64,000 bases of DNA from Bacillus sp. REN3 (GCF_017912555.1 NZ_JAERSD010000026.1:1-64000), one strand, 5' to 3'; counted from the stretch's first letter, positions 1-9,251 are shown. Numbers and translations: made by a program. The notes: generated by a model not told the origin, from the sequence alone.

Positions 1-345
1 TGCGCTACCTTTTAACCCTTCCGCTGCCTCAAAAGGGAGTGCATACGGCTCTTGCGCTACCTTTTAACCCTTCCGCTGCCTCAAAAGGGAGTGCATACGG
101 CTCTTGCGCTACCTTTTAACCCTTCCGCTGCCTCAAAAGGGAGTGCATACGGCTCTTGCGCTACCTTTTAACCCTTCCGCTACCTCAAAAGGGAGTGCAT
201 ACGGCTCTTGCGCTACCTTTTAACCCTTCTGCTGCCTCAAAAGGGAGTGCATACGGCTCTTGCGCTACCTTTTAACCCTTCTGCCTTACCCAAAGGGAGC
301 GCATTCCGTTCTTGCGCTACCTTTTAACCCTTCCCCTGCCTCAAA
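1..345. repeat. 52-bp tandem repeat, about 6.6 copies
   Basis: Units start at 1, 53, 105, 157, 209, 261 and 313. The first five differ at only a few positions and the last two are more diverged. The period is not a multiple of 3, so the repeat is unlikely to code for a repeated protein. Each unit holds an imperfect inverted repeat (CCTTTT / AAAAGG) that could form a hairpin. The array runs off the left edge of the window, so its true length is unknown. No spacers are present, so it is not a CRISPR array. Confidence 0.93.
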
Positions 346-429
346 TTCTATTATTTTTCAAATTCAACAGGAGGTAATAGAATCCCTTTTTTATTTGCTA
401 TGTTATAGGATAATGTTGATTTTTATAAT

Positions 430-457
430 AAAAGAGAACTCAAATGAGTTCTCTTTT
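430..457. terminator. Intrinsic terminator, probably bidirectional
   Basis: A perfect 12-bp inverted repeat (430-441 with 446-457) has a 4-nt loop and A/T runs on both sides. It sits 10 nt past the stop codon of the minus-strand VOC gene. Confidence 0.75.
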
Positions 458-467
458 CAATTTGAAT

Positions 468-875
468 TTAAATATTTTTCTTAAAGATTTGGCTCAATTC
501 GCTCCAAACATCAAATATATTTCCATTTAAATCATAGAAAACAAAGTTTCTTCCAGAGTGTCCTCTGTTTTCAATTTCTCCAACTTTAATATTTTTTTCG
601 ATAAAATCCTTATGTATAGCTTCTAAAGCACTTAACCCGTTGACTTCAAATGTTAATGAAAAGCGTTCTTCGCCGTGAATATCATTAAAATTCGAGCTTT
701 GATTTCCATTAGACTTTACAAGAAATATGCTTTGATTTGCAAGGTTAAGTATCGCTTTATCTTCATCTTTATAACTCAATTCAGCCCCCAATTTGTTCAC
801 ATACCATTCTGAGGAAAGTTCAATATTTGAAACCGGGATATATATTGTACCAACTCTTATTAATTTTTCACTCAA
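468..875 (-). CDS. VOC (glyoxalase/bleomycin-resistance) family protein
   Basis: The 135-residue protein has the layout of a single-chain vicinal-oxygen-chelate protein. An N-terminal beta strand (VGTIYIPVSN) leads to a SEWYVNKLG helix, and the C-terminal repeat ends in FYDLNGNIFDVWSEL, where the Asp/Glu region usually helps bind metal. The family includes glyoxalases, dioxygenases and drug-binding proteins, so the substrate cannot be named. The start chosen is TTG at 875 because a strong AAGGAGG lies 7 nt upstream; an ATG at 947 would add an N-terminal stretch unlike the family. It is a single gene with its own terminator. Upstream is transposase debris. Confidence 0.75.
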   Translation of the reverse strand: MSEKLIRVGTIYIPVSNIELSSEWYVNKLGAELSYKDEDKAILNLANQSIFLVKSNGNQSSNFNDIHGEERFSLTFEVNGLSALEAIHKDFIEKNIKVGEIENRGHSGRNFVFYDLNGNIFDVWSELSQIFKKNI

Positions 876-895
876 CCATTTCTCCTCCTTATAGA

Positions 896-1310
896 TTATC
901 CATTCGGAAAATTCTGATAATATAAACTTATCATAGGTAACACACATTGAGAACAGGCGACTTTCAACAGCATCTTGCTAACTGTTAAGTTGCCATCTCG
1001 ATGCCTGATTTGGTCTAAGAATTGAAACCAACTCAAATAATAGTAGAGGTAATTTATTGCTAGTCCATTAAATTGGTTTATCCAGCCCATCTAACTTCTA
1101 TGATAACTATTCACATTTTGAATATGATATATGCCAAGAACACGTTCTTTACCATCTAATATTTAAATCAATTCCTTTTTATCATAAATGCCCTCCAAGC
1201 ATCTGTAAAAAGAACATGGGTAGGAGATATTCTAAAATCAATAGCTTTATCCAATCCGACTTTTACAATCCGTCCCTGTCCATATCACCCCATGGCCCTG
1301 ATGCGATTTA
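896..1310 (-). pseudogene. Degenerate IS1595-family transposase remnant
   Basis: Reading the minus strand in pieces gives ISXO2/IS1595-like transposase C-terminal text: a VLFTDAWRAF block around 1215, then GKERVLGIYHIQNVNSYHR, a stop codon, and MGWINQFNGLAINYL leading to a FLDQIRHRDGN tail. The pieces are separated by stops and frameshifts, so no functional transposase can be made. Assignment rests on the YHIQNVN...FNG signature of the family (established knowledge). No terminal inverted repeats were found around it. A MITE at 40.0 kb has the 8-bp target duplication typical of this family. Confidence 0.6.
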
Positions 1311-1363
1311 TTCAGGGATTCTTCTAAAAGTGGTTTTTATCATTATCTTCGAATGATCCAATC

Positions 1364-1397
1364 AAAAAAGGATGGAACCACAAAGAGTTCCATCCTT
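1364..1397 (-). terminator. Intrinsic terminator of the TraB-family gene
   Basis: An 11-bp perfect stem (1368-1378 with 1387-1397) with an 8-nt loop is followed on the minus strand by a run of six T. It lies just past the stop of the TraB-family gene. Confidence 0.85.
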
Positions 1398-1408
1398 ATC
1401 ATTCTACT

Positions 1409-2575
1409 TTAGAAATTCTGAAAAAATGTTTTGATGATATCTGCGCCGCCAATGAACGTCCCGAAGGAAGCACCGATGTTGCATAATACGACGATCAGCA
1501 AAATGCGGCTTACCTTGTTGCGCCAGAATCCTTTCACTGTAAAAACATCTTCTGAAAGCGTTTCGAAGTCTCTAACACTTGGCCGGCGGATGTACGCCTG
1601 TGCCAGCCCTGCGAACCAGCCGGCTGCAAGCAAAGGGTGCAGTGCGGTCATCGGTGCGACAACAAATGCAGTGCCGATCGTAAACGGGTGGCCCATGGCA
1701 ATGGCCGCTCCAAGTGCCGAAAGAGTTCCTGTCCATAAAATCCAGCTCAGCGTCTGGTTAAATCCCGCTGATGGATTGGTAATGAACGTATAGACTATCA
1801 ACCCAACGATCAATGCCGGAATGCTCCAGCCAATGATTTTAGGAAGATTGGATTTGGGCGGGAGTGCAGTCAAGCGAGCCATATCCTGTTCCTTTTCGAT
1901 TTCCTTTGTGATTCCCGGGACGTGTGCCGCGCCAAGTACTGCGACGACTTTTTCCCCTGGCGCGTCCTTGATCTTTTGTGCAAGGTATTGATCGCGCTCG
2001 TCGATCAATGGTTTCTTCAGACGGGGAAAAGTCTCGGTGAACTCATTCAGCATTGCGTTGATTGTATCCTGTTCCTTCAGCTTTTCCAGTTCTTCTTCAG
2101 AAATGCTGTCATGGCTGAAAATGCTGGTAATGATTTGGCTTAGCAGAATGGTCTTTCCTTTGAATCCCAGGTTGCCCCAAATCCTTGAGAAGGTGATTTG
2201 GATGTTTCGATCGGCGAGTACCAGTTCTGCTCCGACTTCTTTTGCGGATTCAATACCCTGGATCATTTCCTGCCCAGCCTTGATACCAAGCTCTTTTGCC
2301 ATCCGATTTTGGAAAGAAGAGATTGCCAGGTTCATCAATAACAAGGACGCTTTCTTCTGCTTGATGACCTGGACGATATCCATCTCCTTCCACTTGCTGC
2401 CTTCAGTGATGGTTTGATAACGCTGTTCATCCAATTCCACGCAGACTGAATCTGGCCGCTCAGCTTCGATGACCTCTTTTACCTGTTCTGCACTGTGCTT
2501 CGAAACGTGTGCCGTTCCAATCAAGATATATTCTTTTCCATCTATATTAAGTCTCGTAATATTTTCCTCTGCCAT
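1409..2575 (-). CDS. TraB/PrgY family membrane protein
   Basis: The 388-residue protein begins with a beta strand and the family motif GTAHVSKHSAEQV, followed by CVELDEQRY, both typical of the TraB/PrgY/GumN superfamily of predicted metalloprotease-like proteins. The last third carries several hydrophobic helices (PALIVGLIVYTF, LSWILWTGTLSALG, a stretch rich in GA/AL, and a final ILLIVVLCNIGASFG), so it is probably anchored in the cytoplasmic membrane. PrgY of Enterococcus limits pheromone activity; in bacilli the role is unknown. ATG at 2575 is chosen because AAGGATGG lies 8 nt upstream; the ATG at 2602 has no such site. It appears monocistronic. Confidence 0.85.
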   Translation of the reverse strand: MAEENITRLNIDGKEYILIGTAHVSKHSAEQVKEVIEAERPDSVCVELDEQRYQTITEGSKWKEMDIVQVIKQKKASLLLMNLAISSFQNRMAKELGIKAGQEMIQGIESAKEVGAELVLADRNIQITFSRIWGNLGFKGKTILLSQIITSIFSHDSISEEELEKLKEQDTINAMLNEFTETFPRLKKPLIDERDQYLAQKIKDAPGEKVVAVLGAAHVPGITKEIEKEQDMARLTALPPKSNLPKIIGWSIPALIVGLIVYTFITNPSAGFNQTLSWILWTGTLSALGAAIAMGHPFTIGTAFVVAPMTALHPLLAAGWFAGLAQAYIRRPSVRDFETLSEDVFTVKGFWRNKVSRILLIVVLCNIGASFGTFIGGADIIKTFFQNF

Positions 2576-2805
2576 AAATACCATCCTTTTAACACCAATC
2601 ACATGGTTTCATTTTTCCATTATACCATGAAGATTAGCTGGCATGGCATAGCATATTTTACAGTGGACCCAGATTTAAAAAAGGCTTTCCGACCAGGCTC
2701 ATCGAAGGTTAAAAAGGGACTCTAATTGTTCTCTTATCCGTTAGGTCATAAAACGTCTCTTTCAGACTACTAAACAGAAGCAATACAGAAAAAACCTTCC
2801 AATAA

Positions 2806-2835
2806 AAAAATCCTCGCCTAAAAAGACAAGGATTC
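2806..2835 (-). terminator. Intrinsic terminator after ccdC
   Basis: An 8-bp inverted repeat (AATCCTCG / CAAGGATT, one wobble pair) lies just past the stop of the minus-strand ccdC gene and is followed on that strand by seven T. Confidence 0.75.
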
Positions 2836-2844
2836 ATGATTAGA

Positions 2845-3330
2845 TCAAATTCGGATTTCAGGACCTATATACAGTTCTTTTTCGAGCTTGCGGTATTCAC
2901 GGTACATCGCGACCCTCCAGGGAACTATCATGCCGAACGCAAGGATCCAGAACATGCCGCTCAGCTCCCCGACATCGATGGAACTGCTCAATACAAGCTT
3001 GGCAGCGACCCGGATAGCAAGAAGGCCAATCAGGATAAAAACAAAAGCTTTCGATCTTTTCAGGTAAATTTGCTGATCACGGATTTCGAATTTTGAGGTT
3101 TTGATCAGCAGGATCGAGAACAACATTCCCACAGTCAATGCCTCGATTACTTGCAAGAAATGTACCCTGAACATCGGGAAGATGAACATGAGTGCTCCTG
3201 TGCTCATGAAGATTGGCGGCAAGATGATCTTTTTTGCGCTTGCCGGTTTCTTAGCTGCTTTCATCCTCATAAAGGTGACGAAAATGGCCATGCCTATGGC
3301 TCCAACAGTAGATGCCAGAACATAATTCAT
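2845..3330 (-). CDS. ccdC: CcdC family protein (YneJ), cytochrome c biogenesis cluster
   Basis: The 161-residue integral membrane protein has about five hydrophobic segments (VGAIGMAIFVTF, ILPPIFMSTGALMFI, IEALTVGMLFSILLI, AFVFILIGLLAIRVAA, MFWILAFGMIVPWRVAM). Its length and the paired FEIRDQQIYLKRSKAF stretch fit the CcdC/YneJ family. In B. subtilis yneJ follows ccdA and yneI; the same ccdA-ccdB-ccdC order is kept here on the minus strand, which supports the name. In B. subtilis ccdC is dispensable for cytochrome c maturation, so its job is unclear. A terminator follows the stop. Confidence 0.85.
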   Translation of the reverse strand: MNYVLASTVGAIGMAIFVTFMRMKAAKKPASAKKIILPPIFMSTGALMFIFPMFRVHFLQVIEALTVGMLFSILLIKTSKFEIRDQQIYLKRSKAFVFILIGLLAIRVAAKLVLSSSIDVGELSGMFWILAFGMIVPWRVAMYREYRKLEKELYIGPEIRI

Positions 3331-3414
3331 TCACTTCTTCATTCCCCGCTTATAGATTTCCACTATCATTATAATGAAAAACAGCCATTTAAGAAAGTCT
3401 AAATGGCTGGATTT

Positions 3415-3774
3415 TTATCTTAATACCCTTGAAACGGAATCGATCACTTGAGATTCATCGAAAGGCTTGACGATAAAATCCTTCGCTCCTGCCTCGATTG
3501 CATCGACGACCATTTTTTGCTGGCCCATCGCTGAACACATGATGATTTTAGCATCGTTGAATTCCCGCCTGATTTCCTTCACGGCATCAAGGCCGTTCAT
3601 TTCAGGCATCGTGATATCCATTGTTACCAAATCTGGGTTCAGCTCACGAAACAGCTGAATTGCTTCAAGCCCATTCTCTGCTTCTCCAACAATCTCGTGA
3701 TCGGCTTTTCTTAAAATATTGGTTAAAGTAATCCTCATGAATCTTGCATCATCCACTATCAGAATTCTAGCCAT
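3415..3774 (-). CDS. ccdB: CheY-like single-domain response regulator CcdB (YneI)
   Basis: The 119-residue receiver domain lacks an output domain. It has the acidic pair DD after the first strand (ILIVDDARF), the phospho-acceptor Asp in DLVTMDITMPEMNG, the conserved Ser of CSAMGQ and the Lys of VKPF. Placement between ccdA and ccdC identifies it as the YneI/CcdB type rather than chemotaxis CheY, although the two are very similar in sequence. A GGGAGG site precedes the ATG. There is no sensor kinase next to it; its partner is unknown. Confidence 0.85.
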   Translation of the reverse strand: MARILIVDDARFMRITLTNILRKADHEIVGEAENGLEAIQLFRELNPDLVTMDITMPEMNGLDAVKEIRREFNDAKIIMCSAMGQQKMVVDAIEAGAKDFIVKPFDESQVIDSVSRVLR

Positions 3775-3952
3775 TGGTGGTCCTCCCGGGGTAACCGAAC
3801 AAGTCTGTTACTTCTATTACAATATAACTATATTTCCATTACATTTTCAACGCAAGGGTAGCGATAAAGTTCTCCCATGGTAAAATTAGCTACTGGAAAA
3901 AACCATTAATATGGACATATATCTTCCAGTCGTCTCGAACGATATATTGGCT

Positions 3953-4660
3953 TCAAAATCCAGTGAAGTCACCGAATAACATGGACAGCAGCGAAATCAG
4001 CTTTGTCATCCAGTCGAAGAACAGCATGGCTCCGACGATTATCATGATATAGCCGCCAATTTTGAGAATCCTGGCATTGTTCCTGCGGATCCATTGCATT
4101 TTTCCTATGAAGAAAGACAGGATGAGGAAAGGGATTGCGAATCCGAGTGTATAGGCAATCATATACAGCATTCCGGAACCAGGGTTCGAACCTGCCAGCA
4201 GGATGACAGAAGCAAGGATTGGCCCTGTGCAAGGAGTCCATCCGGCAGCGAAGGCCATCCCAATCAGGATGGAACCGAAGTATCCTGATGGACGGTTCTT
4301 GAATTCGAATTTCCGGTCTTTCATTAAAAATTGCGGGTTGAAGAAGCCGATGACCATCAGACCAAAAGCAATGATGAAAATCGCACCGAGCTGGCGGATT
4401 AGATCTTGATACTGGATAAAAAACTGCCCAACGAATGATGTGCCGAAGCCAATCGCGATAAAAATGACTGAGAAGCCAAGCAGGAAGAACAGGGTATGAA
4501 GCATGCTCCTTCTTTGCAGCATCACATTCTCGCTTTTCAGTTCGCCAACTGACATTCCAGTTATGTAAGAAAGGAAAGCAGGATACAAAGGAAGGCAGCA
4601 TGGTGAAATAAAACTAAGGAACCCGGCACCTAGAGCCAGGAATATGTTAATATCCGTCAT
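3953..4660 (-). CDS. ccdA: Cytochrome c biogenesis / thiol-disulfide transporter CcdA
   Basis: The 235-residue protein has six predicted membrane helices and the two redox cysteine motifs of the CcdA/DsbD-beta family: [12 protein letters not shown] in the first helix and GWTPCTGP in the fourth. It moves reducing equivalents from cytoplasmic thioredoxin across the membrane to reduce apocytochrome c and, in spore formers, StoA for cortex synthesis. ATG at 4660 is chosen because AGGAGATG lies just upstream; the longer reading to 4696 has no such site. It heads the ccdA-ccdB-ccdC cluster. Confidence 0.93.
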   Translation of the reverse strand: MTDINIFLALGAGFLSFISPCCLPLYPAFLSYITGMSVGELKSENVMLQRRSMLHTLFFLLGFSVIFIAIGFGTSFVGQFFIQYQDLIRQLGAIFIIAFGLMVIGFFNPQFLMKDRKFEFKNRPSGYFGSILIGMAFAAGWTPCTGPILASVILLAGSNPGSGMLYMIAYTLGFAIPFLILSFFIGKMQWIRRNNARILKIGGYIMIIVGAMLFFDWMTKLISLLSMLFGDFTGF

Positions 4661-4817
4661 GGTTACATCTCCTGTGATAAGTCGATTTGTTCCCATTCTA
4701 TCAAACTTTTTTTAAATCATGATACTTAAGCTGTGAACAATTTCTAAAAAAATATTCGAACCATGAATAACGTAAAAAACCGGACCCAAACAGGTAAATT
4801 TTTTACAAATCTTTCTT

Positions 4818-4846
4818 TTGATATTTGGCAGTGTATGCTATATACT
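4818..4846 (+). promoter_or_regulatory. Sigma-A-type promoter for the Spo0E-like gene
   Basis: TTGATA at 4818-4823 and TATACT at 4841-4846 are separated by exactly 17 bp, about 100 bp upstream of the plus-strand small gene. Confidence 0.55.
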
Positions 4847-4944
4847 AATATAGCAACTTGAAATAATTTCTATATTTATAATGAATTTACATATATGCAT
4901 TTTTAACAGCTGCCAAGATAAAACTCATGAAAGGAATTTTTGCT

Positions 4945-5115
4945 TTGTCTAAACAAGAATTGATTGCTCTCATTGAGAAAAAACGCGAAGAACTGATCAT
5001 GATTGCTTCGAAAAATGGCTTGAATTCTTCCATTGCCATCCACCACAGCCAGGAGCTTGACGAATTATTGAACGAATATAACCGGTCATATATCAAAAAA
5101 GCACAAGCCCAATGA
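4945..5115 (+). CDS. Spo0E-family aspartyl-phosphate phosphatase (YnzD-like)
   Basis: The small protein (56 residues from the TTG at 4945; 62 from ATG at 4927) carries the family signature HHSQELDELLNEY, where the SQELD motif contacts the phospho-Asp of Spo0A~P in Spo0E-type phosphatases. These proteins delay sporulation by draining the phosphorelay. The TTG start is preferred because AAAGGA lies 9 nt upstream, whereas nothing like a ribosome-binding site precedes the ATG at 4927. In B. subtilis ynzD lies between yneF and ccdA; here the yneF end has been moved away by insertions. Confidence 0.85.
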   Translation: MSKQELIALIEKKREELIMIASKNGLNSSIAIHHSQELDELLNEYNRSYIKKAQAQ

Positions 5116-5116
5116 A

Positions 5117-5152
5117 AACAGCTAAACGCACTCGCGTCTAGCTGTCTTTATT
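5117..5152. terminator. Bidirectional terminator
   Basis: The inverted repeat ACAGCTA...TAGCTGT with an inner GC-rich part lies between two convergent genes. It is followed on the plus strand by a T-rich stretch and serves both the Spo0E-like gene and the ABC operon. Confidence 0.75.
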
Positions 5153-5153
5153 T

Positions 5154-6947
5154 TTATCCGACTGCATCTTCCAGTTTTTCTGCCGAACCATTCTGGAGAA
5201 GATACATTTTGTGATAAAGTCCTTGTTCAGCAAGCAGCTCCTGGTGTGTCCCCCGTTCGATGATTTCACCATGGTGGAGCACGAGGATCAGGTCAGCATC
5301 CTGGATTGTCGAGAGCCTGTGGGCGATAGCGATTGTCGTCCTGCCTTTCCTCATTTTTGAGAGCGCCGTCTGAATCGCTTCTTCTGTTTCGGTATCGATA
5401 TTAGCGGTCGCCTCATCGAGCACAAGAATCTTCGGGTTTGCTGCGATTGTCCTCGCAAAGGCGATCAGTTGCCTTTGGCCGCTGGAAAACGTGGACCCCC
5501 GCTCCGTTACCCTATGGCTATATCCTTCTTCAAGCTTTTCAATGAAACTGTCCGCCTGGACGAACTCAGCGGCCTTTTTGATCTCTTCTTCCGTGATTTT
5601 ATTGTCATGGAGCCTGATATTGTCCGCAACGGAGCCAAAGAAGAGGAAGGCATCCTGAAGGACAAGCCCCATTTTCTGACGCAGTTCAGTGATAGGATAA
5701 TCCTTGATGGATCTATCATCGATTAAAATATCTCCTCGTTCGAATTCATAAAAGCGCATCAGCAAATTGATGATGGAGCTTTTGCCGCTGCCGGTATGCC
5801 CGACAAATGCGAGCGTCTTGCCGGGATCCACAGTGAAGCTGATATTCCTCAGGACATCACGCTTCCCGTCGTATGAAAAGCTGACATTCCGGAATTCGAT
5901 TTTGCCTTCAGTGATCTTCTCTGCAAATCCTGCCTGTTCCGGCGCTAGCTCTGTTTCATCCAGCAGTTTGAAAACCCGTGACGCTGCGACAATCGCCTGT
6001 TGGTACATGGAAAGGCGCATCATCATATTGTTGACAGGTTCGAAAAAACGGTCCAAGTAATTAATGAAAGCGTAAAGAACGCCAATCTCGATCGGACTTT
6101 CGAAGGATGTGATCCCGAAAAAGCTAAGAACGATGATTAAGGCAAGTGTATAGACTAGATCTACGGCCGGACGGAGCAGCAGGCCGTCTGCCTTGATATT
6201 TTTCATGCCCGCTTCATAATGCTTATCATTGATTTCACCGAACTCCTTCTTCAGCCTCTCCTCCTGCCGGAACAACTGGATGACCGCCATTCCTTGCAAT
6301 GATTCGCTGAGTTTCGCGTTCAGCTGGCTCAGCCGTTCCCGCATATCCTGGTAAAATTTCGAACTAAGTTTACGATACATGCTCATGATAAAGACAATCA
6401 GCGGCAAAATCAGCATCGTAAATGCCGCAAGTTTTACATTAAGGAAAAACATCGCAATGAATATCCCCACAAGCATGAATCCGCTCTGGATAAAGGTCGC
6501 TATGACACTGACGAACATATCCTTGATCGCTTCGGTATCGTTTGTGACTCTCGAAACGAGGGAGCCAGCAGGGGTTTTATCAAAATACCTCATCCCCAAT
6601 TTCTGCACCTTGGAAAAAACATCGATTCTCATTTGCTGGATGATCTTCAAGGCTATTTCCTGGAACTTCAACAGCTGGAAATAAGAAATGAACACATTGA
6701 GGATATGAATCCCCAGATATGCAGCTCCCAGCATGAACAATGGCTTGAATGGCAAATAGCCTTCCCTGAGGTAATCATCGATAAAAATTTTTACGAGGAT
6801 TGGCCCCAGGACATCGCCTACGGTCGAAAGCAGCAGGAAGATGAAGGCAACAACGATCGTCCCTTTATGTGGCAATGCGTATGCAAGCAGCCTGAACAAG
6901 ACGGTCCGCTGCTCCTTCGCATCCAATACAGTCGTTTTATCCATCAT
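5154..6947 (-). CDS. ABC exporter half-transporter, canonical ATPase subunit (BmrD/YheH-like)
   Basis: The 597-residue protein has six membrane helices fused to a nucleotide-binding domain: Walker A GHTGSGKSS, Walker B ILVLDE with the catalytic Glu intact, and IAHRLSTI as H-loop. The signature motif is FSSGQ instead of LSGGQ. Its partner just upstream has a canonical signature but Asp at the catalytic position. This cross-complementary defect is typical of heterodimeric multidrug exporters such as BmrC/BmrD and TM287/288, in which one ATP site is degenerate. The start codon follows the partner's stop directly, with a GGGAGGG site inside the end of that gene. The substrate is unknown; drugs or peptides are likely from the family. 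Confidence 0.85.
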   Translation of the reverse strand: MMDKTTVLDAKEQRTVLFRLLAYALPHKGTIVVAFIFLLLSTVGDVLGPILVKIFIDDYLREGYLPFKPLFMLGAAYLGIHILNVFISYFQLLKFQEIALKIIQQMRIDVFSKVQKLGMRYFDKTPAGSLVSRVTNDTEAIKDMFVSVIATFIQSGFMLVGIFIAMFFLNVKLAAFTMLILPLIVFIMSMYRKLSSKFYQDMRERLSQLNAKLSESLQGMAVIQLFRQEERLKKEFGEINDKHYEAGMKNIKADGLLLRPAVDLVYTLALIIVLSFFGITSFESPIEIGVLYAFINYLDRFFEPVNNMMMRLSMYQQAIVAASRVFKLLDETELAPEQAGFAEKITEGKIEFRNVSFSYDGKRDVLRNISFTVDPGKTLAFVGHTGSGKSSIINLLMRFYEFERGDILIDDRSIKDYPITELRQKMGLVLQDAFLFFGSVADNIRLHDNKITEEEIKKAAEFVQADSFIEKLEEGYSHRVTERGSTFSSGQRQLIAFARTIAANPKILVLDEATANIDTETEEAIQTALSKMRKGRTTIAIAHRLSTIQDADLILVLHHGEIIERGTHQELLAEQGLYHKMYLLQNGSAEKLEDAVG

Positions 6948-8696
6948 TCACCCTCCCTGCTCCACAAGCTCTTCAAGCTGCTGCCTTAAATACATATCTT
7001 TGTACCAGCCATCCTTCTCCATTAATTGATTATGCGTGCCTCTCTCTGAAATCTGCCCGTTTTCAAGGACAATGATGAGATCGGCATGGTGAATGGCACT
7101 CAATCGATGCGCAGTGATAATCGTCGTTTTATCTTTCCGGTTTTCTTTCAATGCTGATAAGATTTGTTCTTCTGTCTTTGCATCCACGGCTGAGAGTGAA
7201 TCATCCAGTACAAGGATTTCCGGATTCATCACGAGGGCGCGGGCAATCGAGATCCGCTGCTTCTGTCCGCCGGATAGCGATACTCCTCTTTCGCCGACAA
7301 CGGTCTGATAGCCATCCGTGAATTCGAGAATGTCATCGTGGATATTGGCGATTTTTGCAGCCTCAAACACAGTTTCTTCACTTGCATCAGGATTGGCGAA
7401 CGCGATATTTTCCATTACCGTCGCTGAAAAAAGGAAGTGATCCTGTGGAACATATCCAATCGCCTCTCTTAACCGTTCCATCCTATAATCTTGGATGTTT
7501 TTTCCTCCAATCATGATGCTGCCATCATGCAAGTCGAATTCGCGAATCAAAAGCTTCAGGAGCGCTGTTTTTCCAGAGCCCGTCTTCCCCGCAATCCCTA
7601 GCGTCTGTCCTTTATCTAGTTCAAACGAGATATCTGATAAGACTGGGATTGGCTCATTTGGGTAATGAAAGCGGCCGATTTTATAAACGATGTCCCCATT
7701 TGGAACAACATCAAGCGCATCCGGCTTATCAATGATCTCAATCTTTTCATTGAGCAGGGCCGAAACCCGGTCATAAGAAGCACGCCCGCGTTCAACGATA
7801 TTAAAAAACCAGCCAAAGGCAAGCATCGGCCAGATCAGCAGCCCCAAATATGCCGTGAACGAAACGAGTTGTCCGATTGTCAACTCTCCATTCAAGACAT
7901 ATTTTGATCCAAATGTGATGGAAAGGAAAAAAGAGATCCCGACAATGATGGAAATGGTCGGATCATATAGGGAATCAATCTTCGCTACAGCGATGTTCTT
8001 GTTGACAACATCTTCGGATTGCCTGCGGAAATCTTCAATCTCTTCCTTTTCCTGTCCAAAAGTCTTGATGACTTTTATACCGTTGATGCTTTCCTGTGTT
8101 TTATCATTCAGGTCAGAGAAAGCCTCCTGAGCTTTTCGGAAACGCTTGTGCAGCATTGTCCCATACCAATTCGTCAGGATCGCCATGAATGGCATTGGGA
8201 TCAAGGCGATCAACGTCAGTTTCCAACTGATGGTGGCAGCCATCGTGATGATCACAAATCCGCCAGTGGAAACAGAATCGACAAATGTCAGCACCCCGCC
8301 TCCAGCCGTCTGCTGGATTGCCGAAAGGTCATTCGTCGCGTGCGCCATCAAGTCGCCCGTCCTTCTTTTCTGGTAAAAAGACTGTGACATGCTCGTGAAA
8401 TGTGCATATAGCCGATTCCGTAACAGGCGTGACAATTTCACCGCAGAACCAAATATCATGATTCGCCAGTAATAACGGAGCGTATACATCATAAGCCCTG
8501 ATACAGCCAGTGCAGCAATCCATTTTGAAAGTGAGCTTCCTGTCAGCGTTCCTTCGGTAATCTCATCAACCACAATCCCAATCACCTTAGGCGGTACAAG
8601 CGTAAACAGGGAAACGAGAAGCAGCAGAAAAATCCCTGTCAAATAAGCTTTCTTCTCCGCCTTGAAATACCACATCAAATCTTTGAAAACGCTCAT
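6948..8696 (-). CDS. ABC exporter half-transporter, degenerate ATPase subunit (BmrC/YheI-like)
   Basis: The 582-residue protein has an N-terminal six-helix membrane domain followed by an ATPase domain with Walker A GKTGSGKTA, canonical signature SLSGGQKQR and Walker B ILVLDDSLS. Asp replaces the catalytic Glu after Walker B, as in BmrC. It is translationally coupled to the canonical half-transporter that follows. ATG at 8696 is preferred (GGGGAG 6 nt upstream) over 8702. About 650 bp without a gene lie upstream; in BmrCD-type operons such a space can hold a ribosome-mediated attenuator, but no leader peptide was recognised here. Confidence 0.85.
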   Translation of the reverse strand: MSVFKDLMWYFKAEKKAYLTGIFLLLLVSLFTLVPPKVIGIVVDEITEGTLTGSSLSKWIAALAVSGLMMYTLRYYWRIMIFGSAVKLSRLLRNRLYAHFTSMSQSFYQKRRTGDLMAHATNDLSAIQQTAGGGVLTFVDSVSTGGFVIITMAATISWKLTLIALIPMPFMAILTNWYGTMLHKRFRKAQEAFSDLNDKTQESINGIKVIKTFGQEKEEIEDFRRQSEDVVNKNIAVAKIDSLYDPTISIIVGISFFLSITFGSKYVLNGELTIGQLVSFTAYLGLLIWPMLAFGWFFNIVERGRASYDRVSALLNEKIEIIDKPDALDVVPNGDIVYKIGRFHYPNEPIPVLSDISFELDKGQTLGIAGKTGSGKTALLKLLIREFDLHDGSIMIGGKNIQDYRMERLREAIGYVPQDHFLFSATVMENIAFANPDASEETVFEAAKIANIHDDILEFTDGYQTVVGERGVSLSGGQKQRISIARALVMNPEILVLDDSLSAVDAKTEEQILSALKENRKDKTTIITAHRLSAIHHADLIIVLENGQISERGTHNQLMEKDGWYKDMYLRQQLEELVEQGG

Positions 8697-8993
8697 ATCC
8701 ATCTCCCCTAACCCTCAAATGCTTAAATAGTTTATCAAATATTTGTAAAATAGGGAAGATTTATTAAATAGATGATGGATGCCCCTTTACTCGGATATCG
8801 CTGCACCGGTGATTGATTTTTGGTTCAGGAAGCTTTTTTCGTTGAAAGTCCTTTGGAGCATAGGCTGTCGGCTTGTTTAGTTGTGCTTGGTTATGGCCGC
8901 ACTTTTCGTTTTTTTCTGTTCGATATCAAAGCCAGTATCATTTCTTCAGATTATGTTTTAAAAATAGGTGGCTGATAATGTCCTGGATTGTTG

Positions 8994-9105
8994 ATTTAGC
9001 GTTTTGGAAAAATAATTTAGCGGATGGAAAGGTTAATTGAGCGTCCAAGCATTCTTATTTAGCGAAAAAATGAACTATTTAGCGCAAAAACCGCTTTTTT
9101 TAGCC
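8994..9105. repeat. ATTTAGCG repeat phased every 20-21 bp
   Basis: The octamer ATTTAGCG starts at 8994, 9015, 9057 and 9077, with variants ATTGAGCG at 9036 and TTTTAGCC at 9098. Spacings are 21, 21, 21, 20 and 21 bp, two helical turns. Sequence between the octamers is not conserved. The same motif in opposite orientation appears at 11761-11812. Confidence 0.8.
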
Positions 9106-9142
9106 ATTTAAAGGGATACTTTCCATTTAAAAAAGCATGAAA

Positions 9143-9173
9143 AAATGGCGTATGTCCATGCCATACACCATTT
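9143..9173 (-). terminator. Terminator-like hairpin downstream of luxS
   Basis: A 12-bp stem with one mismatch (9143-9154 with 9162-9173) is followed on the minus strand by a T run. It lies about 195 nt past the luxS stop codon. Confidence 0.5.
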
Positions 9174-9251
9174 CAATTGATCATATTCGTTCAGCATTTG
9201 AGTTGTGTCCGCTTACCAGCCAGATGGTTGAAGTGTCAATTAAGCACTGAC

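Noticed and set aside
1-345. CRISPR array
   Set aside because: The 52-bp units follow each other directly with no variable spacers, and no cas genes are present.
3969-4601. 210-codon minus-strand frame inside ccdA
   Set aside because: It is an out-of-frame shadow; ccdA has all family motifs in the other frame.
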